Shown one piece after another: positions 1 through 7,680 of a DNA stretch of 42,709 bases (positions are counted from its first letter, which is position 1; each line of letters begins with the position of its first letter). The translations under genes were made by a program, and so were the position numbers. This stretch comes from an uncultured Clostridia bacterium (GTDB taxonomy: Bacteria; Bacillota; Clostridia; Christensenellales; Aristaeellaceae). Below the pieces are notes generated by a model, which was not told the origin of the DNA, ran no database searches, and saw only the letters and a list, made by a program, of their open reading frames with translations. The DNA lies in NCBI GenBank assembly GCA_944333055.1, contig CALVKT010000053.1, positions 1 through 42,709 on the forward strand. The letters are read 5' to 3'.

Positions 1-8
1 TGTCTTGT

Positions 9-173
9 ATGGCTGCTGCTGGTGTTCGCGTGAAGATCACGCTGGCCTGCACGGAGTGCAAGCAACGCAATTACAACACGATGAAGAATAAGCGCAACAA
101 TCCGGACCGTATCGAAATGAGCAAGTACTGCCGTTTCTGCAAGAAGCACACGGTTCACAAGGAAACGCGCTGA
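9..173 (+). CDS. rpmG: 50S ribosomal protein L33
   Basis: Encodes a 54-residue basic protein of the large ribosomal subunit. Four cysteines form a zinc ribbon, two as CTEC (residues 14-17) and two as CRFC (41-44), so this is the zinc-containing form of L33. The [20 protein letters not shown] stretch is typical of the family. Length matches the usual 49-55 residues. The start at base 9 is the only in-frame ATG at the right place; its ribosome binding site lies outside the window. secE follows after about 30 bases, the usual Firmicutes order. The gene is too short to appear in ordinary long reading-frame searches. Confidence 0.96.
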   Translation: MAAAGVRVKITLACTECKQRNYNTMKNKRNNPDRIEMSKYCRFCKKHTVHKETR

Positions 174-205
174 TTCGCCATCTGACGGACAAGGATGTGA
201 AAGAG

Positions 206-469
206 ATGTCTGAGAACAAGGAAGTCAAGAAGACGGACAAGCCCGGCTTCTTCACCCGCGCGAAGAACTGGTTCGCCGCGCTGCCCGGCCGCCTTGCCGG
301 CGCGTTTAAGAACACGGCGGCGGAGCTCAAGAAGGTCGCGTGGCCGTCCAGGAAGGATCTCATCAACTATTCGCTCGTCGTCATCGGCTTTGTCGTCATT
401 CTGGCGCTCGTCGTCGGTGTGCTGGATACCGCTTCCTCTTTCGTGGTCAAGCAGCTCATCGAGCTGTAA
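206..469 (+). CDS. secE: Preprotein translocase subunit SecE
   Basis: Encodes the small essential SecE subunit of the SecYEG channel in the cytoplasmic membrane. The 87-residue product has a charged N-terminus, the conserved AELKKVAWPSRKD amphipathic segment, and one C-terminal transmembrane helix (SLVVIGFVVILALVVGVL). This is the short single-span form usual in Gram-positives. ATG 206 is chosen because AAGGA at 191-195 is 10 bases upstream; the in-frame GTG at 197 would leave almost no spacing. The gene lies between rpmG and nusG, probably in one transcript. Confidence 0.94.
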   Translation: MSENKEVKKTDKPGFFTRAKNWFAALPGRLAGAFKNTAAELKKVAWPSRKDLINYSLVVIGFVVILALVVGVLDTASSFVVKQLIEL

Positions 470-496
470 GGCCGGACGCAGGAAGGAGGGTTTGAC

Positions 497-1018
497 ATGA
501 CGGACGAGAAGGCCCTGTGGTATGTCGTGCATACCTATTCGGGATACGAAAACAAAGTCGCCAACGATCTCGTCAAGACGGTGGAAAACAACGGCATGGG
601 CGATCTGATTCAGGACGTCAAGGTGCCGATTGAGGAAATCGTCGAGATCCGCAATGGCAAGCCTCATACCATTCAGCACAAGCTGTTCCCCGGCTACGTC
701 CTGGTCAAGATGATCAAGACGACCGAGACCTGGTACATCGTGCGCAATACGCGCGGCGTCACCGGCTTCGTCGGCCCGGGAAGCGAACCGATTCCGCTGA
801 CGGACGAGGAGTTTGAGCGGATGACCAGCTGCCAGGGCACCATTCGCGTCGATCTTGAGCCGGGCGATTCCGTGCGCATCAAGACCGGCAGCGTCGAGAA
901 CGCCATCGGCACGGTTGAAGAGATCAACGCGGAGGAGCACAAGGTCAAGGTCTCCATCGAGATCCTGTCCCGCAAGACCACCGTGGAATACGATCTTTCC
1001 GAGGTGGAGCGCCTGTAA
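497..1018 (+). CDS. nusG: Transcription termination/antitermination factor NusG
   Basis: Encodes the 173-residue elongation factor that binds the RNA polymerase clamp and affects pausing, Rho action and coupling to the ribosome. The N-terminal NGN domain begins WYVVHTYSGYE and includes FPGYVLVKM and VTGFVG; the C-terminal KOW domain has GDSVRIKTGSVENAIGTVEE. Length is normal. A strong AGGAAGGAGGG Shine-Dalgarno at about 480-490 supports the start. secE is immediately upstream and rplK follows after a 160-base structured gap. Confidence 0.97.
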   Translation: MTDEKALWYVVHTYSGYENKVANDLVKTVENNGMGDLIQDVKVPIEEIVEIRNGKPHTIQHKLFPGYVLVKMIKTTETWYIVRNTRGVTGFVGPGSEPIPLTDEEFERMTSCQGTIRVDLEPGDSVRIKTGSVENAIGTVEEINAEEHKVKVSIEILSRKTTVEYDLSEVERL

Positions 1019-1047
1019 GCGCGTTCCGCGGGAAAATCACGAAACAG

Positions 1048-1112
1048 ACAACCCCCGGGAGACATCCCGGTTGTTGGAAAGCCTGCCCGCTGGGCGGGCG
1101 GCAGCCCGGCGC
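1048..1112 (+). repeat. Hairpin-rich segment in the nusG-rplK gap
   Basis: The gap holds two stem-loops: CCGGGA/TCCCGG around a GACA loop at about 1055-1070, and GCCCGC/GCGGGC at about 1085-1099. These run into GGGCGGCAGCCC at 1096-1107, the same 12-mer found in the dispersed repeats near 8440, 12954 and 37734. It may be a fragment of that repeat family. No U-tract follows either stem, so neither is a clear terminator. Confidence 0.45.
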
Positions 1113-1127
1113 GCGATGCGTCCGGGC

Positions 1128-1173
1128 GTGGGAGGAACGCTTCGTTCCGCATGACCACAGATTGAGGAGGTTA
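1128..1173 (+). promoter_or_regulatory. Candidate L1-binding operator before rplK
   Basis: GTGG (1128-1131) pairs with CCAC (1155-1158) around an inner hairpin GGAACG/CGTTCC (1134-1139, 1143-1148), leaving an asymmetric loop with GA on one side and GCATGA on the other. GAGGAGG follows just before rplK. Two helices joined by an asymmetric loop is the known architecture of ribosomal protein L1 binding sites on rRNA and L11-L1 mRNA. A sequence-related element precedes rplA. Binding is inferred. Confidence 0.55.
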
Positions 1174-1178
1174 ATACC

Positions 1179-1607
1179 ATGGCTAAGAAAGTAACTGGCA
1201 TGATCAAGCTGCAGGTGCAGGCCGGTAAGGCGAATCCTGCGCCGCCGATTGGCCCGGCCCTCGGCCAGCACGGCGTCAACATCCCGGGCTTCTGCAAGGA
1301 GTTCAACGAGCGCACGAAGAATGATATCGGCCTGGTGATCCCGGTCGTCATCACCGTCTACTCCGACCGCTCCTTCACCTTCATCACCAAGACGCCGCCG
1401 GTTCCGGTGCTCATCAAGAAGGCGCTGGGTCTGGAGAGCGGCTCCGGCAAGCCGAACAAGACCAAGGTCGGCCAGCTGACCCAGGCGCAGGTGCGCGAGA
1501 TCGCCGAGAAGAAGATGCCCGATCTGAACGCCGGCAGCATCGAGGCGGCCATGAGCATGGTCGCCGGCACCGCCCGCTCCATGGGCGTGACCGTCGCCGA
1601 CGCCTGA
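1179..1607 (+). CDS. rplK: 50S ribosomal protein L11
   Basis: Encodes the 142-residue L11 of the ribosomal GTPase-associated centre, which binds 23S rRNA helices 43/44 and takes part in stringent-response activation. The sequence begins [20 protein letters not shown] and has the proline-rich [16 protein letters not shown] motif and the C-terminal rRNA-binding part ending [13 protein letters not shown]. Length equals the family norm. GAGGAGG lies just upstream. The partner gene rplA follows after 108 bases. Confidence 0.98.
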   Translation: MAKKVTGMIKLQVQAGKANPAPPIGPALGQHGVNIPGFCKEFNERTKNDIGLVIPVVITVYSDRSFTFITKTPPVPVLIKKALGLESGSGKPNKTKVGQLTQAQVREIAEKKMPDLNAGSIEAAMSMVAGTARSMGVTVADA

Positions 1608-1670
1608 TCGTCACGATGATATCCAGCGCGGGCATCCCGCGCGCAGCGGCCTGAATTCAGGCCGGAGTCT

Positions 1671-1706
1671 GTGGGAGGACATTGCGCCGCTTGTACCACA
1701 AGGAGG
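1671..1706 (+). promoter_or_regulatory. Second candidate L1-binding operator before rplA
   Basis: GTGGGAGGA at 1671-1679 and ACCACA at 1695-1700, followed by AGGAGG, repeat the layout of the element before rplK. GTGG and CCAC can pair, and the Shine-Dalgarno of rplA abuts the 3' side, so protein binding would plausibly block rplA initiation. The inner stem is weaker here than in the first copy. The in-frame GTG at 1671 is part of this element rather than the rplA start. Confidence 0.5.
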
Positions 1707-1715
1707 AACAGAATT

Positions 1716-2405
1716 ATGAAGCATGGCAAGAAGTATGTCGAGAGCGCGAAGCTCATCGAGCGCAGCAAGCTGTATGATCCGGACGAGGCCGTGAAGCTCG
1801 CGCTTCAGACCGCGAAGACCAAGTTTGACGAGACCCTGGAGGTCTCCGTCCGCCTGGGCGTCGATCCGCGCCAGGCCGATCAGCAGGTCCGCGGCGCCGT
1901 CGTGCTGCCGCACGGCACCGGCAAGAAGGTTCGCGTGCTCGTGTTCGCCAAGGGCGATCAGGCCAAGGCCGCCGAGGAGGCCGGCGCGGACTACGTCGGC
2001 GCGGAGGAGCTCGTCGCCAAGATCCAGGGCGAGAACTGGTTCGAGTTTGACGTGGTCGTCGCGACCCCGAACATGATGGGCGTCGTCGGCCGTCTGGGCC
2101 GCGTGCTCGGTCCCAAGGGCCTCATGCCCAACCCGAAGAGCGGCACCGTCACGATGGACGTGGCGAAGGCCATCGCCGAGATCAAGGCCGGTAAGGTCGA
2201 GTATCGCCTCGACAAGAGCGCGATCATCCACTGCCCGATCGGCAAGAAGTCCTTCACCGCCGAGCAGCTCACCGAGAACCTCGCGACGCTCATCGGCGCC
2301 ATCAACCGCGCCAAGCCGGCTGCCGCGAAGGGCGTCTACATGAAGTCCGTCGTGCTCTCTTCCACGATGGGCCCGGGCATCCGCATCAACCCGATCCGCT
2401 TCTGA
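1716..2405 (+). CDS. rplA: 50S ribosomal protein L1
   Basis: Encodes L1, the 229-residue protein of the mobile L1 stalk that also represses its own operon by binding the mRNA leader. The sequence begins [20 protein letters not shown], with [20 protein letters not shown] in the middle and the C-terminal [15 protein letters not shown] 1716 has AGGAGG at 1701-1706 and gives the standard length; a longer frame from GTG 1671 would translate the operator. A terminator follows directly, so the L11-L1 unit appears separate from the L10-L12 unit. Confidence 0.98.
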   Translation: MKHGKKYVESAKLIERSKLYDPDEAVKLALQTAKTKFDETLEVSVRLGVDPRQADQQVRGAVVLPHGTGKKVRVLVFAKGDQAKAAEEAGADYVGAEELVAKIQGENWFEFDVVVATPNMMGVVGRLGRVLGPKGLMPNPKSGTVTMDVAKAIAEIKAGKVEYRLDKSAIIHCPIGKKSFTAEQLTENLATLIGAINRAKPAAAKGVYMKSVVLSSTMGPGIRINPIRF

Positions 2406-2419
2406 TCGACGCATCCGCC

Positions 2420-2454
2420 GTCTCCATGGGCGCTGTCCCGTGGAGGCGCTTTTT
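2420..2454 (+). terminator. Rho-independent terminator after rplA
   Basis: Stem 2420-2430 (GTCTCCATGGG) pairs with 2437-2447 (CCCGTGGAGGC) with G-U wobbles, loop CGCTGT, followed by GCTTTTTG. It closes the rplK-rplA unit immediately before the next promoter. Confidence 0.8.
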
Positions 2455-2455
2455 G

Positions 2456-2484
2456 TTGACAAAATATGCCGCGCGTGGTATTCT
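2456..2484 (+). promoter_or_regulatory. Sigma-A type promoter for the secreted protein at 2523
   Basis: TTGACA at 2456-2461 is separated by exactly 17 bases from TATTCT at 2479-2484. It starts within the T-tract of the rplA terminator and is followed 38 bases later by the start codon at 2523. Confidence 0.82.
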
Positions 2485-2522
2485 GATCGTGACCAGAATG
2501 ATCATACAGGAGGGCGAATCGG

Positions 2523-3326
2523 ATGAAAAAGTGGATCGCGTGGATGATGTGTGCGCTGCTGTGCCTGAGCGCCGGATTGGCAGCCGCCGAGGAAACGAGC
2601 TACATCGAGCGCGTGCAGCAGCGGCTGCAAGAGGCGGAACAGCTCGCCGAGACGAAGAGCGCGGAGCCGGCGGAAACTGCGGCGCCGGAGGCGGAAGTCG
2701 GCGGCCCCAATTTCGGAACGGACGTGCGCATTGACGACCCCTTCTTTGCCAAAGTGCGCGCCTCCGCTTACCTGCAGGAGGACGAATACAGCCGCGAAGC
2801 CAACGTGATGATCGAGATGAAGAACACGAGCGGCAAGACGCTCTATCCGCAGGATGTGACCGTGATCGCCTACGATGCGGCGGGCAAGGTGATCGACAAG
2901 GCGCCCTATGCGAGCTACGGCCCGGAGCGGGTGGACGACGGCGAGAGCCTCTACGCCTGGGAGTGGTTCTACGGGTTTGAAGAGCCCATCGCCGAGATCG
3001 CGTACTTCGAGGTGAAGGTGGAGGCGGAGACCAGCTCGTACAGCACGTATGAGCCGATCGATGCGGAGGGTGTTCTGATGCAAGGCGTCGCCTATGCGCT
3101 CATCGAGAACACGCTGCAGACGGACATCTACGGCCTGAGCGCGACGATGGCCGTGGAAGACGAGGACGGCGTGCTGCTGGACGTGTGCCAGGTGTACACG
3201 GCCGAAACCAGCGGCATCATGCCGGGAGGCACGATGGTGCTGCGCGAGCAGGTGGAGAACTATACGGCCGACAAAGCGCTGGAAGAAGGCGTGATCTCCG
3301 TCATCGCGCAGTATATCGCGGACTGA
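2523..3326 (+). CDS. Secreted protein of unknown function, two FxLYD-like repeats
   Basis: I do not recognise a named family. The 267-residue product has a clear N-terminal export signal (MKKWIAWMMCALLCLSAGLAAAEET) with a type I cleavage-like site and no good lipobox. Residues ~28-60 are Ala/Glu-rich and low in complexity, perhaps a linker. The remainder looks like two related beta-rich units. The first has SAYLQEDEYSREANVMIEMKN; the second has GVAYALIENTLQTDIYGLSA. Both resemble FxLYD-type extracellular domains, which is an inference. A strong AGGAGGG site lies at 2508-2514. The gene has its own promoter and sits unusually between rplA and rplJ. Confidence 0.72.
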   Translation: MKKWIAWMMCALLCLSAGLAAAEETSYIERVQQRLQEAEQLAETKSAEPAETAAPEAEVGGPNFGTDVRIDDPFFAKVRASAYLQEDEYSREANVMIEMKNTSGKTLYPQDVTVIAYDAAGKVIDKAPYASYGPERVDDGESLYAWEWFYGFEEPIAEIAYFEVKVEAETSSYSTYEPIDAEGVLMQGVAYALIENTLQTDIYGLSATMAVEDEDGVLLDVCQVYTAETSGIMPGGTMVLREQVENYTADKALEEGVISVIAQYIAD

Positions 3327-3371
3327 CGCCCGGCGCGCCGGACGCGAATCAAAAAGCTTGGGAAAAAGTCG

Positions 3372-3400
3372 TTGACACACGCGGCGGCGTGTGGTATACT
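3372..3400 (+). promoter_or_regulatory. Promoter of the rplJ-rplL operon
   Basis: TTGACA at 3372-3377, 17-base spacer, TATACT at 3395-3400. It lies 178 bases upstream of rplJ, leaving room for the L10 leader. Near-consensus hexamers and ideal spacing suggest high expression. Confidence 0.88.
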
Positions 3401-3420
3401 GTCAGCCGTGAATGGAAAAG

Positions 3421-3516
3421 TTCTGTGCCGAAGACAGCCGGCGGCGCGCAAGCGCTGTAAAGGGAAACCCGCCGGCCGAGGTGTGAGAGGTTGAAATCCG
3501 CCGTAACAGGCTTTCT
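3421..3516 (+). promoter_or_regulatory. L10 (RplJ) leader RNA
   Basis: The segment carries the hallmark CCGAAGACAGC followed by GCCGGCGG (3437-3444) pairing with CCGCCGGC (3469-3476), and then CGAGGTGTGAGAGG. These are the conserved parts of the ribosomal L10 leader that binds the L10(L12)4 complex. An intrinsic terminator follows before rplJ. In Firmicutes, excess L10-L12 binding is known to lower downstream expression. Confidence 0.88.
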
Positions 3517-3549
3517 GCCCTTGCGCCCAGCGCAGGGGCTTTTCTTTTC
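3517..3549 (+). terminator. Attenuator of the L10 leader
   Basis: GCCCTTGCGC (3517-3526) pairs over ten positions, one of them a wobble, with GCGCAGGGGC (3530-3539); TTTTCTTTT follows. It sits between the L10 leader and rplJ, as expected for a terminator whose formation depends on the leader. Confidence 0.88.
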
Positions 3550-3577
3550 CGAAACCTTTCGGGAAGGAGGAAATACC

Positions 3578-4099
3578 ATGTCCAAGAATCTGGAAGCCAA
3601 GAAGGCTGTTGTGACCGAAATCGAGGAGAAGATCGAGAAGGCCCAGTCCATGGTGATCGTCGAGTACAAGGCGCTGACCGTGGAGCAGGTGACCGCGCTG
3701 CGCGCGAAGTGCCGCGCCAACGGCGTCGACTACTGCGTGCTCAAGAACACGCTGGTCAAGCGCGCGCTGGCCAACAAGGGCATCACCCTCGATGATCAGA
3801 TCATGGAGGGCCCGAACGCCTTCGTGTTCGGCAACAACGATCCGATCTCCGCGCCCAAGATGGTCAAGGAGTTCATCGCCGGCTGCGAGAAGGACAAGAA
3901 GAAGTCCCCGCTGACCATCAAGGCCGGCGTGATGGACGGCGTTGTGCAGAGCGTGGAGGAGGTCAAGGCGCTGGCCGACATCCTGCCGCGCGAGCAGCTC
4001 ATCGCCAAGATCATGGGCTGCCTGAACTCTCAGGCCACCGCTCTGGCGTACGTCATCAAGGCGATCGCCGACAGGCAGAACGAAGCTGCCGCCGAGTAA
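3578..4099 (+). CDS. rplJ: 50S ribosomal protein L10
   Basis: Encodes the 173-residue stalk base protein that binds 23S rRNA and anchors L7/L12 dimers. The sequence begins MSKNLEAKKAVVTEIEEKIE, with VEYKALTVEQVTALRAKCR and the KNTLVKRAL segment typical of the rRNA-binding half; the C-terminal helix binds L12. ATG 3578 has GGAAGGAGG just upstream; extending further would run into the attenuator. rplL follows after 72 bases that contain two short hairpins. Confidence 0.98.
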   Translation: MSKNLEAKKAVVTEIEEKIEKAQSMVIVEYKALTVEQVTALRAKCRANGVDYCVLKNTLVKRALANKGITLDDQIMEGPNAFVFGNNDPISAPKMVKEFIAGCEKDKKKSPLTIKAGVMDGVVQSVEEVKALADILPREQLIAKIMGCLNSQATALAYVIKAIADRQNEAAAE

Positions 4100-4171
4100 T
4101 CAAGGCCGCATGGCCTTCGCCGTCAAGACGGCGACACCCACACAACATCATACGATATGGAGGTCAATATC

Positions 4172-4546
4172 ATGGAAATCAATGAGATCGTATCCGCTAT
4201 TGAGAGCCTGACCCTGATTCAGTGCTCCGAGCTCGTCAAGGCCCTGGAAGAGAAGTTCGGCGTGCAGGCTGCCGCTCCGGTCGCCGCTGCCGGCGCCGCT
4301 GCCCCGGCTGCCGCCGCCGCCGAGGAGAAGACCGAGTTCGACGTCGTGCTCACCGGCTTTGACGCCGCCAAGAAGGTCGCCATCATCAAGGCCGTCCGCG
4401 AGGTCGTGCCGGGCCTGGGCCTCAAGGAAGCCAAGGACATCGTCGAAGGCGCGCCCAAGACCATCAAGGAAGGCGCTGCCAAGGAGGAGGCCGAGACCAT
4501 CAAGAAGAAGCTGGTCGACGCCGGCGCCACCGTCGAGATCAAGTAA
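4172..4546 (+). CDS. rplL: 50S ribosomal protein L7/L12
   Basis: Encodes the 124-residue stalk protein that recruits translational GTPases. It has an N-terminal dimerisation helix ([20 protein letters not shown]), an Ala-rich hinge at residues ~33-52, and the conserved C-terminal domain with [23 protein letters not shown] and [18 protein letters not shown] 4172 is preferred over the in-frame ATG 4157 because GGAGGT lies between them at the right distance. A terminator follows; rpoB is not adjacent. Confidence 0.98.
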   Translation: MEINEIVSAIESLTLIQCSELVKALEEKFGVQAAAPVAAAGAAAPAAAAAEEKTEFDVVLTGFDAAKKVAIIKAVREVVPGLGLKEAKDIVEGAPKTIKEGAAKEEAETIKKKLVDAGATVEIK

Positions 4547-4568
4547 TTCTTTCCCGAAAAAGAATTGC

Positions 4569-4599
4569 AGCAGCCCTGTTATGCGGCGGGGCTGCTTTT
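4569..4599 (+). terminator. Rho-independent terminator after rplL
   Basis: AGCAGCCC (4569-4576) pairs with GGGCTGCT (4589-4596), with a T-tract at 4596-4599. It ends the rplJ-rplL unit. Confidence 0.8.
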
Positions 4600-4832
4600 C
4601 CATATGATGCGCATCAGTGACCCTGATGAATTTTAACGAAATTTTAACACTTGATCGATTGAACCCACATGGGCAGCTATGCTAGACTAACCATAATCAG
4701 GGTGTGTTGGCGCTGTAGGCTGATGCGTATGCGTGCCGTGCCTTGCATGGAATTTCCCCGCTTTCCTCTTTATGAAGGCGGAGCGGGTAAGTTTTGGTTC
4801 CCTATCATATATTGCACATGGGAGGTAGAGAC
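4600..4832 (+). promoter_or_regulatory. Upstream region of the P-type ATPase gene with a weak promoter
   Basis: The region is AT-rich near 4625-4665. The best promoter candidate is TTGAAC (4659-4664), 18 bases, TAGACT (4683-4688). That leaves a leader of about 140 bases containing a CCCGCT/AGCGGG hairpin at about 4758-4790. I looked for the yybP-ykoY manganese riboswitch, which often precedes such ATPases, and did not find its conserved core. Confidence 0.4.
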
Positions 4833-7472
4833 ATGAAGGCGTATCTTGAAAGCTGCGAGGACGTGCTAAGCGCACAAAAGACCTCGCAGGACGGCCTGAC
4901 CTCCGCCGAGGCTGAAAAGCGGCTGGCGGAATACGGCCCCAACAAGCTGCAGGAAGCCAAGAAGAAGTCCCTGATTGCGCGCTTCCTGGACGAGCTGGCC
5001 GATCCGATGATCATCGTGCTGATCGTCGCGGCGGTCATCTCCGGCATCACGGCGTTCTACTCCGGCGAATCCTTCGCAGACGTCATCATCATCATGGCGG
5101 TCGTCATCATCAACGCCGTGCTGGGCGTCGTGCAGGAGAGCAAGGCGGAGGCGGCCATCGAGGCGCTTCAGGAGATCGCCGCGGCGACCAGCAAGGTCAT
5201 GCGCGACGGCAAGATGGTCGTGCTCAAGAGCGAGGAGCTCGTTCCGGGCGACGTGGTGCTGCTTGAGGCCGGCGACGCCGTGCCTGCGGACGGCCGCATC
5301 ATCGAGAGCGCGAGCCTCAAGATTGAGGAAGCCGCGCTGACGGGCGAATCCGTTCCGGTCAACAAGTTCATCGACATCCTGAACCTCGGCGAGGCGAAGG
5401 ACGTGCCGCTGGGCGACCGCAAGAACATGATGTACATGGGCTCCACCGTCGTCTATGGCCGCGGCAAGGCGGTCGTGACCGGCACGGGCATGAACACCGA
5501 GATGGGCAAGATCGCCGGCGCGCTGGCGCAGGCGGAGGACGAGGAGACCCCGCTTCAGATCAAGCTCAACCAGCTGAGCAAGGCGCTGACCGTGCTGGTG
5601 CTGGCCATCTGTGTGATCATCTTCGCCGTGGGCCTGGTGCGCGCCAGCAAGTCCGGCGGCATCACCGGCACCGCGATTCTGGATACGTTCATGGTCGCCG
5701 TCTCGCTGGCCGTCGCCGCGATTCCGGAAGGACTGGCCGCCGTCGTGACGATTGTGCTGTCCATCGGCGTGACGAACATGTCCCACAGGAACGCCATCAT
5801 CCGCAAGCTGACGGCCGTGGAGACGCTGGGCTGCACGCAGATCATCTGCTCGGATAAGACCGGCACGCTGACCCAGAACAAGATGACCGTCGTGGAGCGC
5901 TCCGCGGACGACGAGAAGCTGCTTCAAATTGCCATGGCGCTGTGCTCGGACGCCAAGTACGACGAGGAGGCGGGCGAGGCCGTCGGCGAGCCGACGGAGT
6001 GCGCGCTGGTCAACGATGCGGCCAAGGCCGGCATGAAGGGCACGGATCTCTACGGCGCGTATCCGCGCGTGGCCGAGGCCCCGTTTGACTCCATGCGCAA
6101 GATGATGTCCACCGTGCATCAGACCCAGGACGGCCTGGTGCAGTTCACCAAGGGCGCGCCGGACGTGGTGCTCGACCGCTGCACGCACGCGCTGGTGGGC
6201 GGCAAGGTCGTGGAGATGAACGACGCCATCCGCGCCGACATCCTCGCCGCCAACAAGCGGATGGCCGATAAGGCGCTGCGCGTGCTCTGCGCGGCCAAGC
6301 GCGAGTGGGCGAGCATGCCTGAGAACGCCGAGCCGGAAACGCTCGAACAGAACCTGACCTACATCGGCCTGAGCGGCATGATCGACCCGGTCCGTCCGGA
6401 GGTCAAGGCGGCGATTGTCGAGTGCCGCGGCGCGGGCATCCGCCCGATCATGATCACCGGCGACCACAAGGATACCGCCGTGGCCATCGGCAAGGAGCTG
6501 GGCATCCTGGAGAGCGACGCGCAGGCCATCACCGGCGCGCAGCTCGACGAGTTGGACGATGCCGCGCTGGCCGCGAATATTGAGAAGTACTCCGTCTACG
6601 CCCGCGTGCAGCCGGAGCACAAGGTCCGCATCGTCAACGCCTGGAAGGCGAAGGGCAAGATCACCGCGATGACTGGCGACGGCGTCAACGACGCGCCGTC
6701 CATCAAGGGCGCCGACATCGGCGTGGGCATGGGCATCACCGGCACGGACGCCACCAAGACCGTGGCGGACATGGTGCTCGCCGACGACAACTTCGCGACC
6801 ATCGTCTCCGCCGTGGAGGAGGGCCGCCGCATCTATGCCAACATCCGCAAGGCGATCCAGTTCCTGCTGGCCAGCAACCTGGCGGAGGTGCTCTCCATCT
6901 TCTTCGCCACGCTGATCGGCTTCACCATCCTGGAGCCGGTGCACCTGCTGTGGATCAACCTGATCACCGACTGCTTCCCGGCGCTGGCGCTGGGCATGGA
7001 GGAGAACGAGCCCGACTGCATGAAGAAGCCGCCGCGCGATCCGCGCGAGGGCATCTTCGCCGGCGGCCTGGCGTTTGACGTGTTCTTCCAGGGCGCCATC
7101 GTCACCGTGCTGGTCATGATCTCCTACGCCATCGGCCATTACATCGAGAGCGGCGCCTGGACGTTCGTCGACAGCCACGACGGCACGACCATGGCCTTCC
7201 TCACGCTGTCCATGGTGGAGATCTTCCACTCCCTGAACATGCGCAGCCGCCGCGGCTCGCTCTTCACGCTGAAGACCCACAACAAGTTCCTCTATGGCGC
7301 GATGATCGTCTCCTTCATCCTGACCACGCTGGTCATCGAGGTGCCGTTCCTCGCCGACGCCTTCAAGTTCACCCCCATCAGCTGGACGGAGTACGCCATC
7401 GCCATGGGCCTGGCGGTGCTGATCATCCCGATCATGGAGGTCGTCAAGGCCGTGCAGCGCAAGCTGGGCTGA
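4833..7472 (+). CDS. Calcium-transporting P-type ATPase
   Basis: An 879-residue P2A-type cation pump of the cytoplasmic membrane, probably exporting Ca2+ (possibly Mn2+). Family motifs are all present: TGES in the actuator domain (170-173), PEGL in transmembrane helix 4 (298-301), the phosphorylated Asp341 in DKTGTLT, and the hinge TGDGVND (614-620). It ends with helices carrying LLWINLITDCFPALALGMEE. Length and order match the bacterial SERCA/YloB-like group. ATG 4833 has GGGAGGT about 10 bases upstream and gives the typical N-terminal cation-ATPase domain. It appears monocistronic, closed by a strong terminator. Metal specificity cannot be read from the sequence with certainty. Confidence 0.93.
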   Translation: MKAYLESCEDVLSAQKTSQDGLTSAEAEKRLAEYGPNKLQEAKKKSLIARFLDELADPMIIVLIVAAVISGITAFYSGESFADVIIIMAVVIINAVLGVVQESKAEAAIEALQEIAAATSKVMRDGKMVVLKSEELVPGDVVLLEAGDAVPADGRIIESASLKIEEAALTGESVPVNKFIDILNLGEAKDVPLGDRKNMMYMGSTVVYGRGKAVVTGTGMNTEMGKIAGALAQAEDEETPLQIKLNQLSKALTVLVLAICVIIFAVGLVRASKSGGITGTAILDTFMVAVSLAVAAIPEGLAAVVTIVLSIGVTNMSHRNAIIRKLTAVETLGCTQIICSDKTGTLTQNKMTVVERSADDEKLLQIAMALCSDAKYDEEAGEAVGEPTECALVNDAAKAGMKGTDLYGAYPRVAEAPFDSMRKMMSTVHQTQDGLVQFTKGAPDVVLDRCTHALVGGKVVEMNDAIRADILAANKRMADKALRVLCAAKREWASMPENAEPETLEQNLTYIGLSGMIDPVRPEVKAAIVECRGAGIRPIMITGDHKDTAVAIGKELGILESDAQAITGAQLDELDDAALAANIEKYSVYARVQPEHKVRIVNAWKAKGKITAMTGDGVNDAPSIKGADIGVGMGITGTDATKTVADMVLADDNFATIVSAVEEGRRIYANIRKAIQFLLASNLAEVLSIFFATLIGFTILEPVHLLWINLITDCFPALALGMEENEPDCMKKPPRDPREGIFAGGLAFDVFFQGAIVTVLVMISYAIGHYIESGAWTFVDSHDGTTMAFLTLSMVEIFHSLNMRSRRGSLFTLKTHNKFLYGAMIVSFILTTLVIEVPFLADAFKFTPISWTEYAIAMGLAVLIIPIMEVVKAVQRKLG

Positions 7473-7532
7473 TGCCCCACTTGCTGCCGGGCTGCTGAGG
7501 ATCGCCGCTGAACGATCCGCTGTACGCCATTG

Positions 7533-7563
7533 ACCGGCAGGGCGAAAGCCCTGCCGGTTTTTA
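7533..7563 (+). terminator. Strong terminator after the P-type ATPase
   Basis: ACCGGCAGGGC (7533-7543), a GAAA tetraloop, GCCCTGCCGGT (7548-7558), then a T-tract. A perfect 11-bp stem. Confidence 0.95.
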
Positions 7564-7612
7564 CATATCCTTCTGTGGGCGGATGAACAATAGACCGTGC
7601 TCCAAAAGGGAG

Positions 7613-7641
7613 TTGACAGCAAAAGAGATGTGTGATATGCT
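7613..7641 (+). promoter_or_regulatory. Promoter of the hemolysin III-family gene
   Basis: TTGACA (7613-7618), 17 bases, TATGCT (7636-7641). The predicted transcription start falls at the left edge of the palindrome at 7645-7665. Confidence 0.85.
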
Positions 7642-7644
7642 TTG

Positions 7645-7665
7645 ATCGGTTTTTAAAAAACCGAT
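7645..7665. promoter_or_regulatory. Perfect 21-base palindrome at the transcription start
   Basis: Arms ATCGGTTTTT (7645-7654) and AAAAACCGAT (7656-7665) flank one central A. The palindrome begins at the expected +1, and the Shine-Dalgarno AAGGAG follows directly at 7666-7671. It could be a repressor operator or a 5' mRNA hairpin affecting stability or initiation. Confidence 0.6.
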
Positions 7666-7680
7666 AAGGAGTGATGGGCA

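Noticed and set aside
1671-1715. Upstream GTG start for rplA
   Set aside because: It would translate the operator-like element and exceed the family length; ATG 1716 has a proper Shine-Dalgarno.
4600-4832. yybP-ykoY (manganese) riboswitch before the P-type ATPase
   Set aside because: The conserved core motifs of that riboswitch were not found; only an ordinary hairpin is visible.
4866-7622. A ~900-codon open frame on the minus strand opposite the P-type ATPase
   Set aside because: It mirrors the codon bias of the real gene, is His/Arg/Asp-rich with no family pattern and has no ribosome binding site.
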